From Pseudomonas sp. GM50 (lineage in GTDB: Bacteria; Pseudomonadota; Gammaproteobacteria; Pseudomonadales; Pseudomonadaceae), in contig NZ_AKJK01000053.1 of the NCBI RefSeq assembly GCF_000282375.1, forward strand, positions 1 to 64,000: a DNA stretch of 64,000 nucleotides, given 5' to 3'. A model generated the notes under the pieces. It was not told the DNA's origin. It saw only the letters and a list, made by a program, of their open reading frames with translations, and did not search any database. Below are positions 35,568 through 43,944 of the stretch, piece by piece. The number at the start of each line of letters is the position of its first letter. Position 1 is the stretch's first letter. Position numbers and translations under genes: made by a program.

Positions 35568-37889
35568 ATGGATATCAAGTTCAGCCACCGGCTGTCGTAC
35601 AAACAAGCCAGGATTACGGTGCTGGCCGGTTTCATTCTGGGCACGCTGCTCAGCCTGCTGCAAATAGGCATCGATTATGCCAGCGAAGACGCCTCCATCA
35701 ACCGCGAAATACTGTCCTTGCTGGAAATCAGCCATAACCCGGCATCCCGCATCGCCTACAACATCGATGCCGAACTCGCTCAGGAACTGGCCCTGGGTCT
35801 GTTGCGCTCCCCGGCAATCATCGGCGCGCAATTGATCGACAACAACAATACCGTGCTGGCCGCCGTCAAACGTCCGGGCCTGGAAAACAATGACCGGATG
35901 ATCAGCGACTTCCTGTTCGGCGCCAACCGGCAGTTCGAAGACCGCCTTTATCTCGACCACTTGCCGGAAGAATCCCTCGGGACCTTGCGCCTGGAAGTCG
36001 ATACCTACACCTTCGGCAGTCGTTTCCTGCGCCGGGCCGAAGTGACCCTGCTCAACGGCTTCGCGCGCAGCCTGATTCTCACAGGCATTCTGCTGGCGCT
36101 GTTTTACGTGATGCTGACCAAACCGCTGGTGCGGGTTATCCGCGAACTCAGTGGCCGTGATCCGCGCAGTGCGGAACCGACGTTGCTGGAGTGTCCGACG
36201 GGGCATGAAAACGATGAAATCGGGGTCTTGGTCGAAGTCGCCAATCAGCAGTTCGAAAATATCGCCACCGAAATCCAGCAACGACGCAACGCCGAAAACC
36301 GCCTGACCGACTACCTCTCGCAACTGGAAAACATCGTCTCGGCCCGCACCGCGGAACTCAAGGCGATCAATACCCGCCTCAGCCAATCCAACGAGGAATT
36401 GGAAGTCGCCCGCAGCACTGCCCTGGACATGGCCGAAGCGCGTTCGGTGTTCCTGGCCAACATGAGTCATGAAATCCGCACGCCCCTCAACGGTCTGCTG
36501 GGGATGATCGCGCTCTCGCTGGACGGCCCGCTCAATGCCGAGCAGCAGCAACAGCTGTCCATCGCTCATGACTCGGGCAAAGTGCTGGTGGAACTGCTCA
36601 ACGATATTCTCGACCTGTCGAAGTTCGATGCCGGCCAGCTCGAACTCGAACACATTCCATTCGACCTTGGTTCGCTGATCGAAGATACCGCCAACCTGCT
36701 GTCCCAGAACGCCGCGCCGAGTGTCGAGCTGGCATGCCTGATCGACCCGCAATTTCCCGCACTGGTGCTCGGTGATCCGACCCGGGTCCGGCAGATCGTC
36801 AGCAATTTGTTGTCCAACGCCCTCAAGTTCACCCGTTTCGGGCGGGTCGATGTGCGTCTTTCAACGTTCGAAGACGGTGTACGAATCGAAGTCTGCGACA
36901 CTGGCATCGGCATCGCCCAGGATGCGCAGGTCAAGATCTTCCAGCCGTTCACCCAAGCCGGTGCCGGCATTACCCGGCAATTCGGCGGGACCGGGCTGGG
37001 CCTGGCGCTGACTTATAGCCTATGCGAAGCCATGCAGGGGCGTCTGACGATCAGCTCGGAAGCGGGCTTCGGCAGTCAGTTCTGCGCCGACCTGCCCCTG
37101 CCCTGCCATACCCGGGCCATTTCCCCGGCAGCACTGCGGGGCAACATCGTCGCGATTACCGCCGCCAGCAGCGGTCTGGCGGAACTGTTGAGCAGTCTGC
37201 TGCCCGGCTGGGGGCTCGACTATCAGCAGCGCTCCATCGATGACCGGCTAATCGGCCTGGAGCCGGATGTACTGATCACCGATTGTCCCGAATGCCTGTT
37301 TGGCCTGCGTCCTACCTTCACCGCGCCGATTCTGTTGGTGACCGCTTACGGCAGTTTCCTGCCTGGTGAGCAAGCCAACGCCCTGGCGCCTTTGCAGCAG
37401 CAGGCGCGGCCTTTGGCGCGCAACGCGCTTTATCAGGCATTGCGGCGGATCTTGCAGCCGGAACTCACCACGATCAACGGTGCCCGGATCGAAGCCATCT
37501 CACCCCAGCGACGCGGACGCATCCTGCTGGTGGAGGACAATCCGGTCAATCAGTTGGTGGCCAAGGGCATGCTCGGAAAACTCGGTTGCGAGGTGAGCGT
37601 CGCAGCCCACGGCGGCGAAGCGCTGGATCAGCTTGAGCAGAGCGAATTCGATCTGGTGCTGATGGACTGCAACATGCCGGTGATGGATGGCTATGAAGCC
37701 AGTCGGCAGATTCGTCGCAGCGGGCGCTGGCCACAGTTGCCCATCGTCGCCCTGACCGCCAACGCCATGTCCGAAGAACGCGAACGCTGCCGCGCGGCGG
37801 GCATGAGTGACTACCTGGCCAAACCTTTCCGCCGGGAAGAACTGGCCGCCCTGCTCGACTTGTGGATACCCACTACGACAGCGCTTTGA
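35568..37889 (+). CDS. sagS: Hybrid sensor histidine kinase, SagS-like
   Basis: About 773 residues. Membrane helix near 15-35, a periplasmic domain (about 36-165) that corresponds to the HmsP-like domain of P. aeruginosa SagS, second helix, HAMP, HisKA (ANMSHEIRTPLNG, His near 300), HATPase_c (404-510), a degenerate receiver-like segment (520-630), and a C-terminal receiver with VLMDCNMPVMDGYE. SagS controls the motile-sessile switch and drug tolerance in PAO1 through BfiS and HptB. The gene name rests on architecture and on neighbours ospR, gpx and msrB. A start at 35526 (787 residues) is equally possible. Confidence 0.88.
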   Translation: MDIKFSHRLSYKQARITVLAGFILGTLLSLLQIGIDYASEDASINREILSLLEISHNPASRIAYNIDAELAQELALGLLRSPAIIGAQLIDNNNTVLAAVKRPGLENNDRMISDFLFGANRQFEDRLYLDHLPEESLGTLRLEVDTYTFGSRFLRRAEVTLLNGFARSLILTGILLALFYVMLTKPLVRVIRELSGRDPRSAEPTLLECPTGHENDEIGVLVEVANQQFENIATEIQQRRNAENRLTDYLSQLENIVSARTAELKAINTRLSQSNEELEVARSTALDMAEARSVFLANMSHEIRTPLNGLLGMIALSLDGPLNAEQQQQLSIAHDSGKVLVELLNDILDLSKFDAGQLELEHIPFDLGSLIEDTANLLSQNAAPSVELACLIDPQFPALVLGDPTRVRQIVSNLLSNALKFTRFGRVDVRLSTFEDGVRIEVCDTGIGIAQDAQVKIFQPFTQAGAGITRQFGGTGLGLALTYSLCEAMQGRLTISSEAGFGSQFCADLPLPCHTRAISPAALRGNIVAITAASSGLAELLSSLLPGWGLDYQQRSIDDRLIGLEPDVLITDCPECLFGLRPTFTAPILLVTAYGSFLPGEQANALAPLQQQARPLARNALYQALRRILQPELTTINGARIEAISPQRRGRILLVEDNPVNQLVAKGMLGKLGCEVSVAAHGGEALDQLEQSEFDLVLMDCNMPVMDGYEASRQIRRSGRWPQLPIVALTANAMSEERERCRAAGMSDYLAKPFRREELAALLDLWIPTTTAL

Positions 37890-38334
37890 TTTGTCCCAGC
37901 AGGTGATCGAGGCCATCGCGCAGATCATTCAGGCGATCAAGATCGACGCCGCTATCGCACAACAACCGGGCCTTGAGGGGCCCGACCTGATCGCGCAAAG
38001 CCTTGCCGGAGGGCGACAGGCTCAAGTGCACCTCACGCTCATCGCGCGCCGAACGCTGACGCTGCACCAGCTGCAGTTGCTCAAGGCGCTTGAGCAGCGG
38101 CGTCAGGGTCCCGGAATCCAGCGCCAGGCGCTCACCCAAGGCCTTGACCGTCGGCTGCTCCGGCGCCGTCTCCTGCCATTCCCACAACACCAGCATCGCC
38201 AGGTATTGCGGGTAAGTCAGGCCCAACTGATCGAGCATCGGCTTGTAGGCACGGATCACCGCCCGAGAAGCGGCGTACAGCTTGAAGCAGAGCTGACTGT
38301 CGAGTTTCAGCGAATCAACTGACAACGTGTTCAT
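37873..38334 (-). CDS. ospR: MarR-family thiol peroxide sensor OspR
   Basis: 153-residue MarR-type repressor of the OhrR/OspR class. It has the N-terminal sensing Cys16 (SQLCFKLYAASRA), the LGLTYPQYLAMLVLWE helix, the winged helix TLTPLLKRLEQLQLVQRQRS, and a second Cys126 (RLLCDSG). The 110-residue spacing equals that of the two sensing cysteines I recall for PAO1 OspR (24 and 134). Its ATG overlaps the gpx stop, so it lies in the gpx operon and probably represses its own promoter. Overlaps the end of sagS by 17 bases. Confidence 0.92.
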   Translation of the reverse strand: MNTLSVDSLKLDSQLCFKLYAASRAVIRAYKPMLDQLGLTYPQYLAMLVLWEWQETAPEQPTVKALGERLALDSGTLTPLLKRLEQLQLVQRQRSARDEREVHLSLSPSGKALRDQVGPLKARLLCDSGVDLDRLNDLRDGLDHLLGQIKALS

Positions 38335-38816
38335 TTGAGCAGGGCTTCGATCTCGCGGCTCAGGTCCTGCGGCTTGGTCGCCGGAGCGAAACGCTTGACC
38401 AACTGGCCGTCCTTGCCGATCAGGAATTTGGTGAAGTTCCACTTGATGCCTTGGGAACCCAGCACGCCCGGTGCGCGCTTTTTCAGCTGAACGAACAGTG
38501 GATGGGCGTCGGCACCGTTCACTTCAATCTTCTTGAACAGCGGGAAACTCACCCCGTAATTCAACTCGCAGAACTCGGAAATCGCCCCCTCGTTGCCCGG
38601 CTCTTGTTTGCCGAACTGATTGCAGGGAAAACCGAGCACCACCAGGCCTTGATCCTTGTAGGTCTGCCACAACTCTTCGAGGCCTTTGTACTGCGGGGTG
38701 AACCCGCACTTGCTCGCGGTGTTGACCACCAGCACCGCTTTGCCGGCGAAATCGGCCAGGGTCTTTTGCTCGCCCTTGATGGTGGTGCAAGGGATGCTCA
38801 GCAGGTTGTCGCTCAT
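38331..38816 (-). CDS. gpx: Glutathione peroxidase (thioredoxin-type)
   Basis: 161 residues. The peroxidatic Cys is in NTASKCGFTPQYKG, the Gln motif is LGFPCNQFGKQEP (also the resolving Cys region), and the Trp-Asn pair is WNFTKFLI. It uses Cys in place of selenocysteine and reduces hydrogen and organic peroxides. First gene of gpx-ospR. ATG at 38816, with a consensus-like promoter and an operator upstream. Confidence 0.95.
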   Translation of the reverse strand: MSDNLLSIPCTTIKGEQKTLADFAGKAVLVVNTASKCGFTPQYKGLEELWQTYKDQGLVVLGFPCNQFGKQEPGNEGAISEFCELNYGVSFPLFKKIEVNGADAHPLFVQLKKRAPGVLGSQGIKWNFTKFLIGKDGQLVKRFAPATKPQDLSREIEALLK

Positions 38817-38848
38817 GGCACGAACTCCGAGTGAAGGAAGAAAGACCA

Positions 38849-38888
38849 AACATAGCGAGCAATTGAATTGTGTGCAATTTAAATTGTG
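38849..38888 (-). promoter_or_regulatory. gpx promoter overlapped by OspR-type operator
   Basis: On the minus strand: TTGCAC, 17 bases, TATGTT. On top of it lie four half-sites read on the plus strand: CAATT-G-AATTG-TGTG-CAATT-TA-AATTG (38860-38886), two adjacent palindromes covering the -35 and spacer. This is a typical repressor layout for an OhrR/OspR-type MarR protein. Confidence 0.7.
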
Positions 38889-38903
38889 AGACGCTGATCC
38901 TCT

Positions 38904-38993
38904 GTAGGAGCGAAGCTTGCTCGCGAAGGCGTCTTAACATTCAACACTGATGTTGACTGACCCGACGCCTTCGCGAGCAAGCTTCGCTCCTAC
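38904..38993. repeat. REP-type inverted repeat
   Basis: Perfect 30-base arms (38904-38933 and 38964-38993), core GCGAAGCTTGCTCGCG, between the gpx promoter and the end of msrB. Confidence 0.9.
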
Positions 38994-39003
38994 GGGGCTC
39001 GCA

Positions 39004-39399
39004 TTACGAGCGGGGAACCAGGTCCAGGCACACCGAATTGATGCAATAACGCAGGCCAGTGGGCGGCGGACCGTCCGGGAACACATGCCCAAGGTGCGCA
39101 TCGCACTTGGCGCAGACCACTTCGGTGCGGATCATGCCGTGGCTCACATCACGGATCTCGACCATGGCGCTGTCGCCGATCGGCGCGTAGAAGCTCGGCC
39201 AGCCGCAACCGGAATCGAATTTGGTCTTGGAGTCGAACAGCGGCGCGTTGCAGCAGATGCAGTGGTAGACACCGTCGGTTTTGGTGCCGTTGTATTTGCC
39301 GGAGAATGGCCGTTCGGTGCCCTTGAGGCGGCAAACGTTGTACTGCTCCGGATCGAGCATTTCACGCCATTCTTCCAGGGTTTTCTGCAACTTTTCCAT
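39004..39399 (-). CDS. msrB: Peptide methionine-R-sulfoxide reductase MsrB
   Basis: 131 residues, full length. Zinc ligands in CICCNAPLF and [13 protein letters not shown], the recycling Cys region SGCGWPSFY, and the catalytic Cys in [11 protein letters not shown]. Repairs methionine-(R)-sulfoxide in proteins. Adjacent to gpx-ospR and close to msrC, but separated from gpx by a REP element, so it probably has its own promoter in the 225-base gap shared with alaA. Confidence 0.96.
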   Translation of the reverse strand: MEKLQKTLEEWREMLDPEQYNVCRLKGTERPFSGKYNGTKTDGVYHCICCNAPLFDSKTKFDSGCGWPSFYAPIGDSAMVEIRDVSHGMIRTEVVCAKCDAHLGHVFPDGPPPTGLRYCINSVCLDLVPRS

Positions 39400-39624
39400 T
39401 GTTACACCTCAGCAGCTGAAAAAGCCCGATCTGTACCTTTTCCACGGATCGGGCGGCACGTATGATTGCGCCTCGTCAAACGCCAGTCTGGCAGCCAGAC
39501 CACGCGCATTCAAACGGATTATGAGTGCCGCCACTCAAGGCGTCAGGCCTGTGTGAATACGCAGGATTCCCAGTACGGTCGTTCATACGCCGCCTGGATC
39601 GTTCATTTTCGGGAACACATCGCC

Positions 39625-40836
39625 ATGCAGGTCAGCAAATCGAACAAGCTCGCCAACGTCTGCTACGACATTCGCGGCCCAGTGCTCAAGCACGCCAAAC
39701 GCCTGGAAGAGGAAGGCCATCGCATCCTCAAGCTGAACATCGGCAACCCGGCGCCCTTTGGTTTCGAAGCGCCGGATGAAATCCTTCAGGACGTGATCCG
39801 CAACCTGCCGACCGCCCAGGGCTACAGCGACTCCAAGGGCCTGTTCAGCGCCCGCAAGGCCGTGATGCAGTACTACCAGCAAAAGCAGGTGGAAGGCGTC
39901 GGCATCGAAGACATCTACCTGGGCAACGGCGTTTCCGAACTGATCGTGATGTCGATGCAGGCCCTGCTCAACAACGGCGACGAAGTGCTGGTGCCGGCTC
40001 CCGACTATCCGCTGTGGACTGCTGCCGTCAGCCTGGCGGGCGGCAACCCGGTGCATTACCTGTGCGACGAGCAGGCCAACTGGTGGCCGGACCTGGCCGA
40101 CATCAAGGCCAAGATCACTCCGAACACCAAAGCGCTGGTGATCATCAACCCGAATAACCCGACCGGTGCGGTGTACTCGAAGGAAGTGCTGCTGGGCATG
40201 CTGGAACTGGCCCGTCAGCACAATCTGGTGGTGTTCTCCGACGAAATCTACGACAAGATCCTGTACGACGACGCCGTGCACATCTGCACCGCCTCGCTGG
40301 CACCGGACCTGCTGTGCCTGACCTTCAACGGTCTGTCCAAGTCCTATCGCGTGGCCGGTTTCCGTTCCGGCTGGATCGCCATTTCCGGTCCGAAACACCA
40401 CGCACAGAGCTACATCGAAGGCATCGACATGCTGGCCAACATGCGCCTGTGTGCCAACGTGCCGAGCCAGCACGCCATCCAGACCGCGCTGGGCGGCTAT
40501 CAGAGCATCAACGATCTGGTGCTGCCGCAAGGGCGTCTGCTGGAACAGCGCAATCGTACCTGGGAGCTGCTGAACGACATTCCGGGCGTGAGCTGCGTCA
40601 AGCCGATGGGCGCGCTGTATGCGTTCCCGCGGATCGATCCGAAAGTCTGCCCGATCCACAACGACGAGAAATTCGTGCTCGACCTGTTGCTCTCGGAGAA
40701 GCTGCTGGTGGTGCAAGGCACGGCCTTCAACTGGCCATGGCCGGACCACTTCCGCGTGGTCACCCTGCCACGACTCGACGACCTGGATCAGGCGATTGGC
40801 CGGATCGGTAACTTCCTCAAATCCTATCGCCAGTAA
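39625..40836 (+). CDS. alaA: PLP-dependent alanine aminotransferase, AlaA-like
   Basis: 403-residue class I/II aminotransferase. The start MQVSKSNKLANVCYDIRGPV and LKLNIGNPAPFGFEAPDEI match AlaA. The PLP Lys is in FNGLSKSYRVAGFRSGW and the Asp/Tyr pair in VVFSDEIYDKI. Makes alanine from glutamate and pyruvate. GGGAA lies upstream of ATG 39625; the open frame extends upstream to 39466 without support. A perfect stem-loop follows the stop. Confidence 0.92.
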   Translation: MQVSKSNKLANVCYDIRGPVLKHAKRLEEEGHRILKLNIGNPAPFGFEAPDEILQDVIRNLPTAQGYSDSKGLFSARKAVMQYYQQKQVEGVGIEDIYLGNGVSELIVMSMQALLNNGDEVLVPAPDYPLWTAAVSLAGGNPVHYLCDEQANWWPDLADIKAKITPNTKALVIINPNNPTGAVYSKEVLLGMLELARQHNLVVFSDEIYDKILYDDAVHICTASLAPDLLCLTFNGLSKSYRVAGFRSGWIAISGPKHHAQSYIEGIDMLANMRLCANVPSQHAIQTALGGYQSINDLVLPQGRLLEQRNRTWELLNDIPGVSCVKPMGALYAFPRIDPKVCPIHNDEKFVLDLLLSEKLLVVQGTAFNWPWPDHFRVVTLPRLDDLDQAIGRIGNFLKSYRQ

Positions 40837-40845
40837 GTGGCCTGT

Positions 40846-40877
40846 CACCGTGCGACGCTGGTTAATGTCGCACGGTG
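40846..40877 (+). terminator. Stem-loop after alaA
   Basis: Perfect 11-base arms CACCGTGCGAC and GTCGCACGGTG, 10-base loop. The downstream ATTAATTC is weak as a T run. Confidence 0.6.
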
Positions 40878-41079
40878 ATTAATTCAGCAACATATCTTTG
40901 CACCCTGCCCTGCATCGTTGTTTCAAGCGCTGACTGACGACACGTTTCATGCCCGCGCCTAACAACGGCGGGGGCCTGCGACGCTAATTGCCTGACAACC
41001 GTTTCCCATGCCGACGTCGGAAATGCCCTTCAAGCCGCTAGACTGTTGTTGTAGGACACAGTTTGAAATAGTCACTCGG

Positions 41080-41108
41080 TTGAATACCCCGGTGCAGCAC
41101 CTTATATA
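41080..41108 (+). promoter_or_regulatory. Sigma-70 promoter of htpX
   Basis: TTGAAT, 17 bases, TATATA, with the predicted start about 39 bases before the ATG. Strong hexamers and ideal spacing. TTGAA also resembles a heat-shock -35 but the CCCCAT-type -10 is not correctly spaced. Confidence 0.65.
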
Positions 41109-41153
41109 CCCCGCAGTACGCTACATATTTAGCACGAGGAGATTTCTACAACC

Positions 41154-42041
41154 ATGATGCGCATCTTGCTGTTTTTGGCCACTAACCTGGCGGTCGTGCT
41201 GATTGCCAGCATCACCCTGAGCCTTTTCGGCTTCAACGGGTTCATGGCGGCCAATGGGGTTGATCTCAACCTCAATCAGCTGCTGATTTTCTGTGCGGTC
41301 TTTGGTTTCGCCGGTTCCCTGTTCTCGCTGTTCATCTCCAAGTGGATGGCGAAAATGAGCACCAGCACCCAGATCATCAGCCAGCCGCGTACCCGGCACG
41401 AGCAATGGCTGCTGCAAACTGTCGAGCAATTGTCCCGCGAAGCCGGGATCAAGATGCCCGAAGTCGGGATTTTCCCGGCCTATGAAGCCAACGCCTTCGC
41501 CACTGGCTGGAACAAGAACGACGCACTGGTCGCGGTCAGCCAGGGCTTGCTCGAGCGTTTCTCGCCGGATGAAGTGAAAGCCGTCCTGGCCCACGAAATC
41601 GGCCACGTGGCCAATGGCGACATGGTTACCCTGGCGTTGATCCAGGGCGTGGTGAACACCTTCGTGATGTTCTTCGCCCGGATCATCGGTAACTTTGTCG
41701 ACAAGGTGATCTTCAAGAACGAAGAAGGCCAAGGCATTGCCTACTACGTGGCGACCATCTTCGCCGAACTGGTCCTGGGCATTCTGGCCAGCTCCATTGT
41801 CATGTGGTTCTCGCGCAAACGTGAGTTCCGTGCGGACGAAGCCGGCGCGCGCCTGGCCGGTACCAGCGCAATGATCGGTGCCCTGCAGCGTCTGCGTGCA
41901 GAACAAGGGCTGCCGGTGCACATGCCGGACACGCTGAATGCCTTTGGCATCAACGGTGGTCTCAAACAAGGGTTTGCCCGTATGTTCATGAGCCACCCGC
42001 CGCTGGAAGAACGCATCGACGCATTGCGTCGTCGGGGCTGA
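41154..42041 (+). CDS. htpX: Membrane zinc protease HtpX
   Basis: 295 residues. Two N-terminal membrane helices, the metalloprotease motif [13 protein letters not shown], a second pair of hydrophobic segments after it, and the third zinc ligand region [14 protein letters not shown]. HtpX degrades damaged inner-membrane proteins together with FtsH. ATG at 41154 follows GAGGAG; the next codon is also ATG. Ends with a strong terminator. Confidence 0.96.
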   Translation: MMRILLFLATNLAVVLIASITLSLFGFNGFMAANGVDLNLNQLLIFCAVFGFAGSLFSLFISKWMAKMSTSTQIISQPRTRHEQWLLQTVEQLSREAGIKMPEVGIFPAYEANAFATGWNKNDALVAVSQGLLERFSPDEVKAVLAHEIGHVANGDMVTLALIQGVVNTFVMFFARIIGNFVDKVIFKNEEGQGIAYYVATIFAELVLGILASSIVMWFSRKREFRADEAGARLAGTSAMIGALQRLRAEQGLPVHMPDTLNAFGINGGLKQGFARMFMSHPPLEERIDALRRRG

Positions 42042-42061
42042 CAGGCTCCGCACCAAAAAGA

Positions 42062-42091
42062 AAAGGCCCGCAGCGATGCGGGCCTTTTTTT
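42062..42091 (+). terminator. Rho-independent terminator of htpX
   Basis: GGCCCGC (42065-42071), 6-base loop, GCGGGCC (42078-42084), then seven T. Confidence 0.93.
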
Positions 42092-42119
42092 GACTTCTGG
42101 TTGGTGTGGTGTTCATCAG

Positions 42120-42214
42120 GGCCTCTTCGCGGGCAAGCCTCGCTCCTACAGTTGACCGCGTGATCTGAATGGACGCGGTCCACTGTAGGAGCGAGGCTTG
42201 CCCGCGAAGAGGCC
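42120..42214. repeat. REP-type inverted repeat
   Basis: Perfect 33-base arms (42120-42152 and 42182-42214), core CGGGCAAGCCTCGCTCC, between convergent htpX and tpm. Confidence 0.92.
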
Positions 42215-42231
42215 AGCAAACTCAACACACC

Positions 42232-42888
42232 TTAATGGCTGGAAACCCGATAAACCCGCTCTTCAAGCCGCGTGACACCGGCCTCAAGAAACTTCCAGCT
42301 CTCACCCAGGACGTCCTGGTCTTCCAGAATCTTCAGCGCCCACACATCGCCGAACAACCGCTGCACTTCATCATCCAGCACCGCAAACGGCGGCCCGTCC
42401 ATCTGCGCCTGGTCGTAATCCAGGGTAATCAACAGCCCCAGAGAATCCTTCGGCAGAATCCGAATCAAATGAGCCGCGTATTGCTCACGCATCGCCGGCG
42501 GCAGGGCAATCAACGCCGCGCGGTCGTACAGCCCGCTGCAGTCGGCGACATCGCCTGCCGTCAACTCAAAGAAATCGCCACACCACAACTCGATTGAACC
42601 GGCACGGTAGACCTTGAAGGGCCCCTGCTCACTGACGTCCGGGTCAAATTGATGCTCACTGAAGAAGTCCTCCACGGCCTTTTCCGACAGCTCAATCCCC
42701 AAGACCTCATGACCTTGGTGCGCCAACCACAACAGATCCAGACTTTTCCCACACAGCGGCACCAGCACGCGAGCGCCCTCTTCCAGGCTCAACGCTGGCC
42801 AGAACCGTTGCAGATAAGGATTCACTTCCGGCAGATGAAAGCCGATCTGATTCGACGCCCATCGTTTGTGCCAAAACTCCGGCTGCAT
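42232..42888 (-). CDS. tpm: Thiopurine S-methyltransferase
   Basis: 218 residues, standard length. Class I SAM fold with [18 protein letters not shown] and [13 protein letters not shown]; starts [20 protein letters not shown], the family hallmark. In Pseudomonas TPMT contributes to tellurite and selenite methylation. The htpX-tpm neighbourhood matches PAO1. Divergent from the ygiD-like gene. Confidence 0.95.
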   Translation of the reverse strand: MQPEFWHKRWASNQIGFHLPEVNPYLQRFWPALSLEEGARVLVPLCGKSLDLLWLAHQGHEVLGIELSEKAVEDFFSEHQFDPDVSEQGPFKVYRAGSIELWCGDFFELTAGDVADCSGLYDRAALIALPPAMREQYAAHLIRILPKDSLGLLITLDYDQAQMDGPPFAVLDDEVQRLFGDVWALKILEDQDVLGESWKFLEAGVTRLEERVYRVSSH

Positions 42889-42991
42889 AATTAACCCCGA
42901 AAAATTCGATCAAAAGACCCTAAAACTTATATTAGATTTAGATCAATGATCTGACTGAAGATGGTGCCATCTTACTCTCAGGAGCTCATTC

Positions 42992-43759
42992 ATGTTCCCC
43001 AGCCTGTATATCTCTCATGGCTCCCCGATGCTAGCCCTGGAACCCGGTGCCAGCGGACCGGCTCTCGCGCGTCTGGCCGCCGCATTGCCGAAACCCAAGG
43101 CCATCGTGATGGTTTCCGCGCATTGGGAAAGCAGCGAACTGCTGGTCAGCGGCAACCCCCAACCTGAAACCTGGCACGACTTCGGCGGCTTTCCGCAGGC
43201 CTTGTTCGAAGTGCAATACCCGGCCCCGGGCAATCCGCAACTGGCGATGGAGGTGGTCGAGCTGCTGAAGGCCGACGGCCTGCCTGCGCGCGTCGACAGC
43301 CAGCGACCGTTTGACCATGGTGTTTGGGTGCCCTTGTCGTTGATGTACCCGCAAGCTGATATCCCGGTGGTGCAGGTTTCGCTGCCCACGCGTGGCGGCC
43401 CCGCCCTGCAAACCCGTGTCGGCCATGCCCTGGCCAGCCTGCGCGAACACGGCGTGCTATTGATCGGCTCCGGCAGCATCACCCACAACCTGCGCGAACT
43501 GGACTGGCATGCCGGCCCGGAAAGCGTCGAACCCTGGGCCAGGGCGTTCCGCGACTGGATGATCGAGAAGCTTGAAGCGAATGACGAAGCCGCATTGCAC
43601 GACTATCGTCAGCAAGCTCCGAATGCTGTGCGCAGCCATCCGAGTGACGAGCATCTGCTGCCGCTGTACTTTGCCCGCGCGGCTGGAGGTGAGTTCAGCG
43701 TGGCGCATCAGGGTTTCACCATGGGGGCGTTGGGGATGGATATTTATCGTTTTGGCTGA
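42992..43759 (+). CDS. ygiD: DODA-type extradiol dioxygenase, YgiD-like
   Basis: 255 residues of the 4,5-DOPA dioxygenase/LigB superfamily. Putative Zn/Fe ligands are in ISHGSPM, VSAHWES, FDHGVWVPL and GSITHNLREL. E. coli YgiD opens the ring of L-DOPA in vitro; the cellular substrate is unknown. CAGGAG lies upstream of the ATG. A single-gene unit followed by a REP element and a shared terminator. Confidence 0.88.
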   Translation: MFPSLYISHGSPMLALEPGASGPALARLAAALPKPKAIVMVSAHWESSELLVSGNPQPETWHDFGGFPQALFEVQYPAPGNPQLAMEVVELLKADGLPARVDSQRPFDHGVWVPLSLMYPQADIPVVQVSLPTRGGPALQTRVGHALASLREHGVLLIGSGSITHNLRELDWHAGPESVEPWARAFRDWMIEKLEANDEAALHDYRQQAPNAVRSHPSDEHLLPLYFARAAGGEFSVAHQGFTMGALGMDIYRFG

Positions 43760-43770
43760 CAGGTAGACCG

Positions 43771-43854
43771 AGTCGCCCCCATCGCGAGCAGGCTCGCTCC
43801 CACATTGATCTGCGGCACCTGTGGGAGCGAGCCTGCTCGCGATGGGGACGACTC
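43771..43854. repeat. REP-type inverted repeat (second sequence family)
   Basis: Long arms about 43772-43804 and 43820-43852, core CGAGCAGGCTCGCTCCCAC. Differs from the GTAGGAGCGAGG family seen elsewhere in the window. Confidence 0.88.
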
Positions 43855-43883
43855 CGCTCAAAAGCCGGGCAGAAACAGCAGGC

Positions 43884-43916
43884 AAAAAAAATCCCCGAAC
43901 CAGTCGGGGATTTTTT
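43884..43916. terminator. Bidirectional terminator between ygiD and deaD
   Basis: A run, ATCCCCGA, 5-base loop, TCGGGGAT, T run. Symmetrical A/T runs allow use from both strands. Confidence 0.93.
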
Positions 43917-43944
43917 ATGTGCGATCAATCAGCTCGAGAGCGGA

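Larger units (their letters stand above)
40837..41153. other. Intergenic region between alaA and htpX
   Basis: 317 bases: a stem-loop after alaA (40846-40877), a long stretch with no visible signal, then the htpX promoter (41080-41108) and leader. Confidence 0.5.

Noticed and set aside
41060..41110. Sigma-32 promoter for htpX
   Set aside because: The TTGAA hexamer fits, but no CCCCAT-like -10 with 13-17 base spacing; the sigma-70 reading TTGAAT-N17-TATATA is better.
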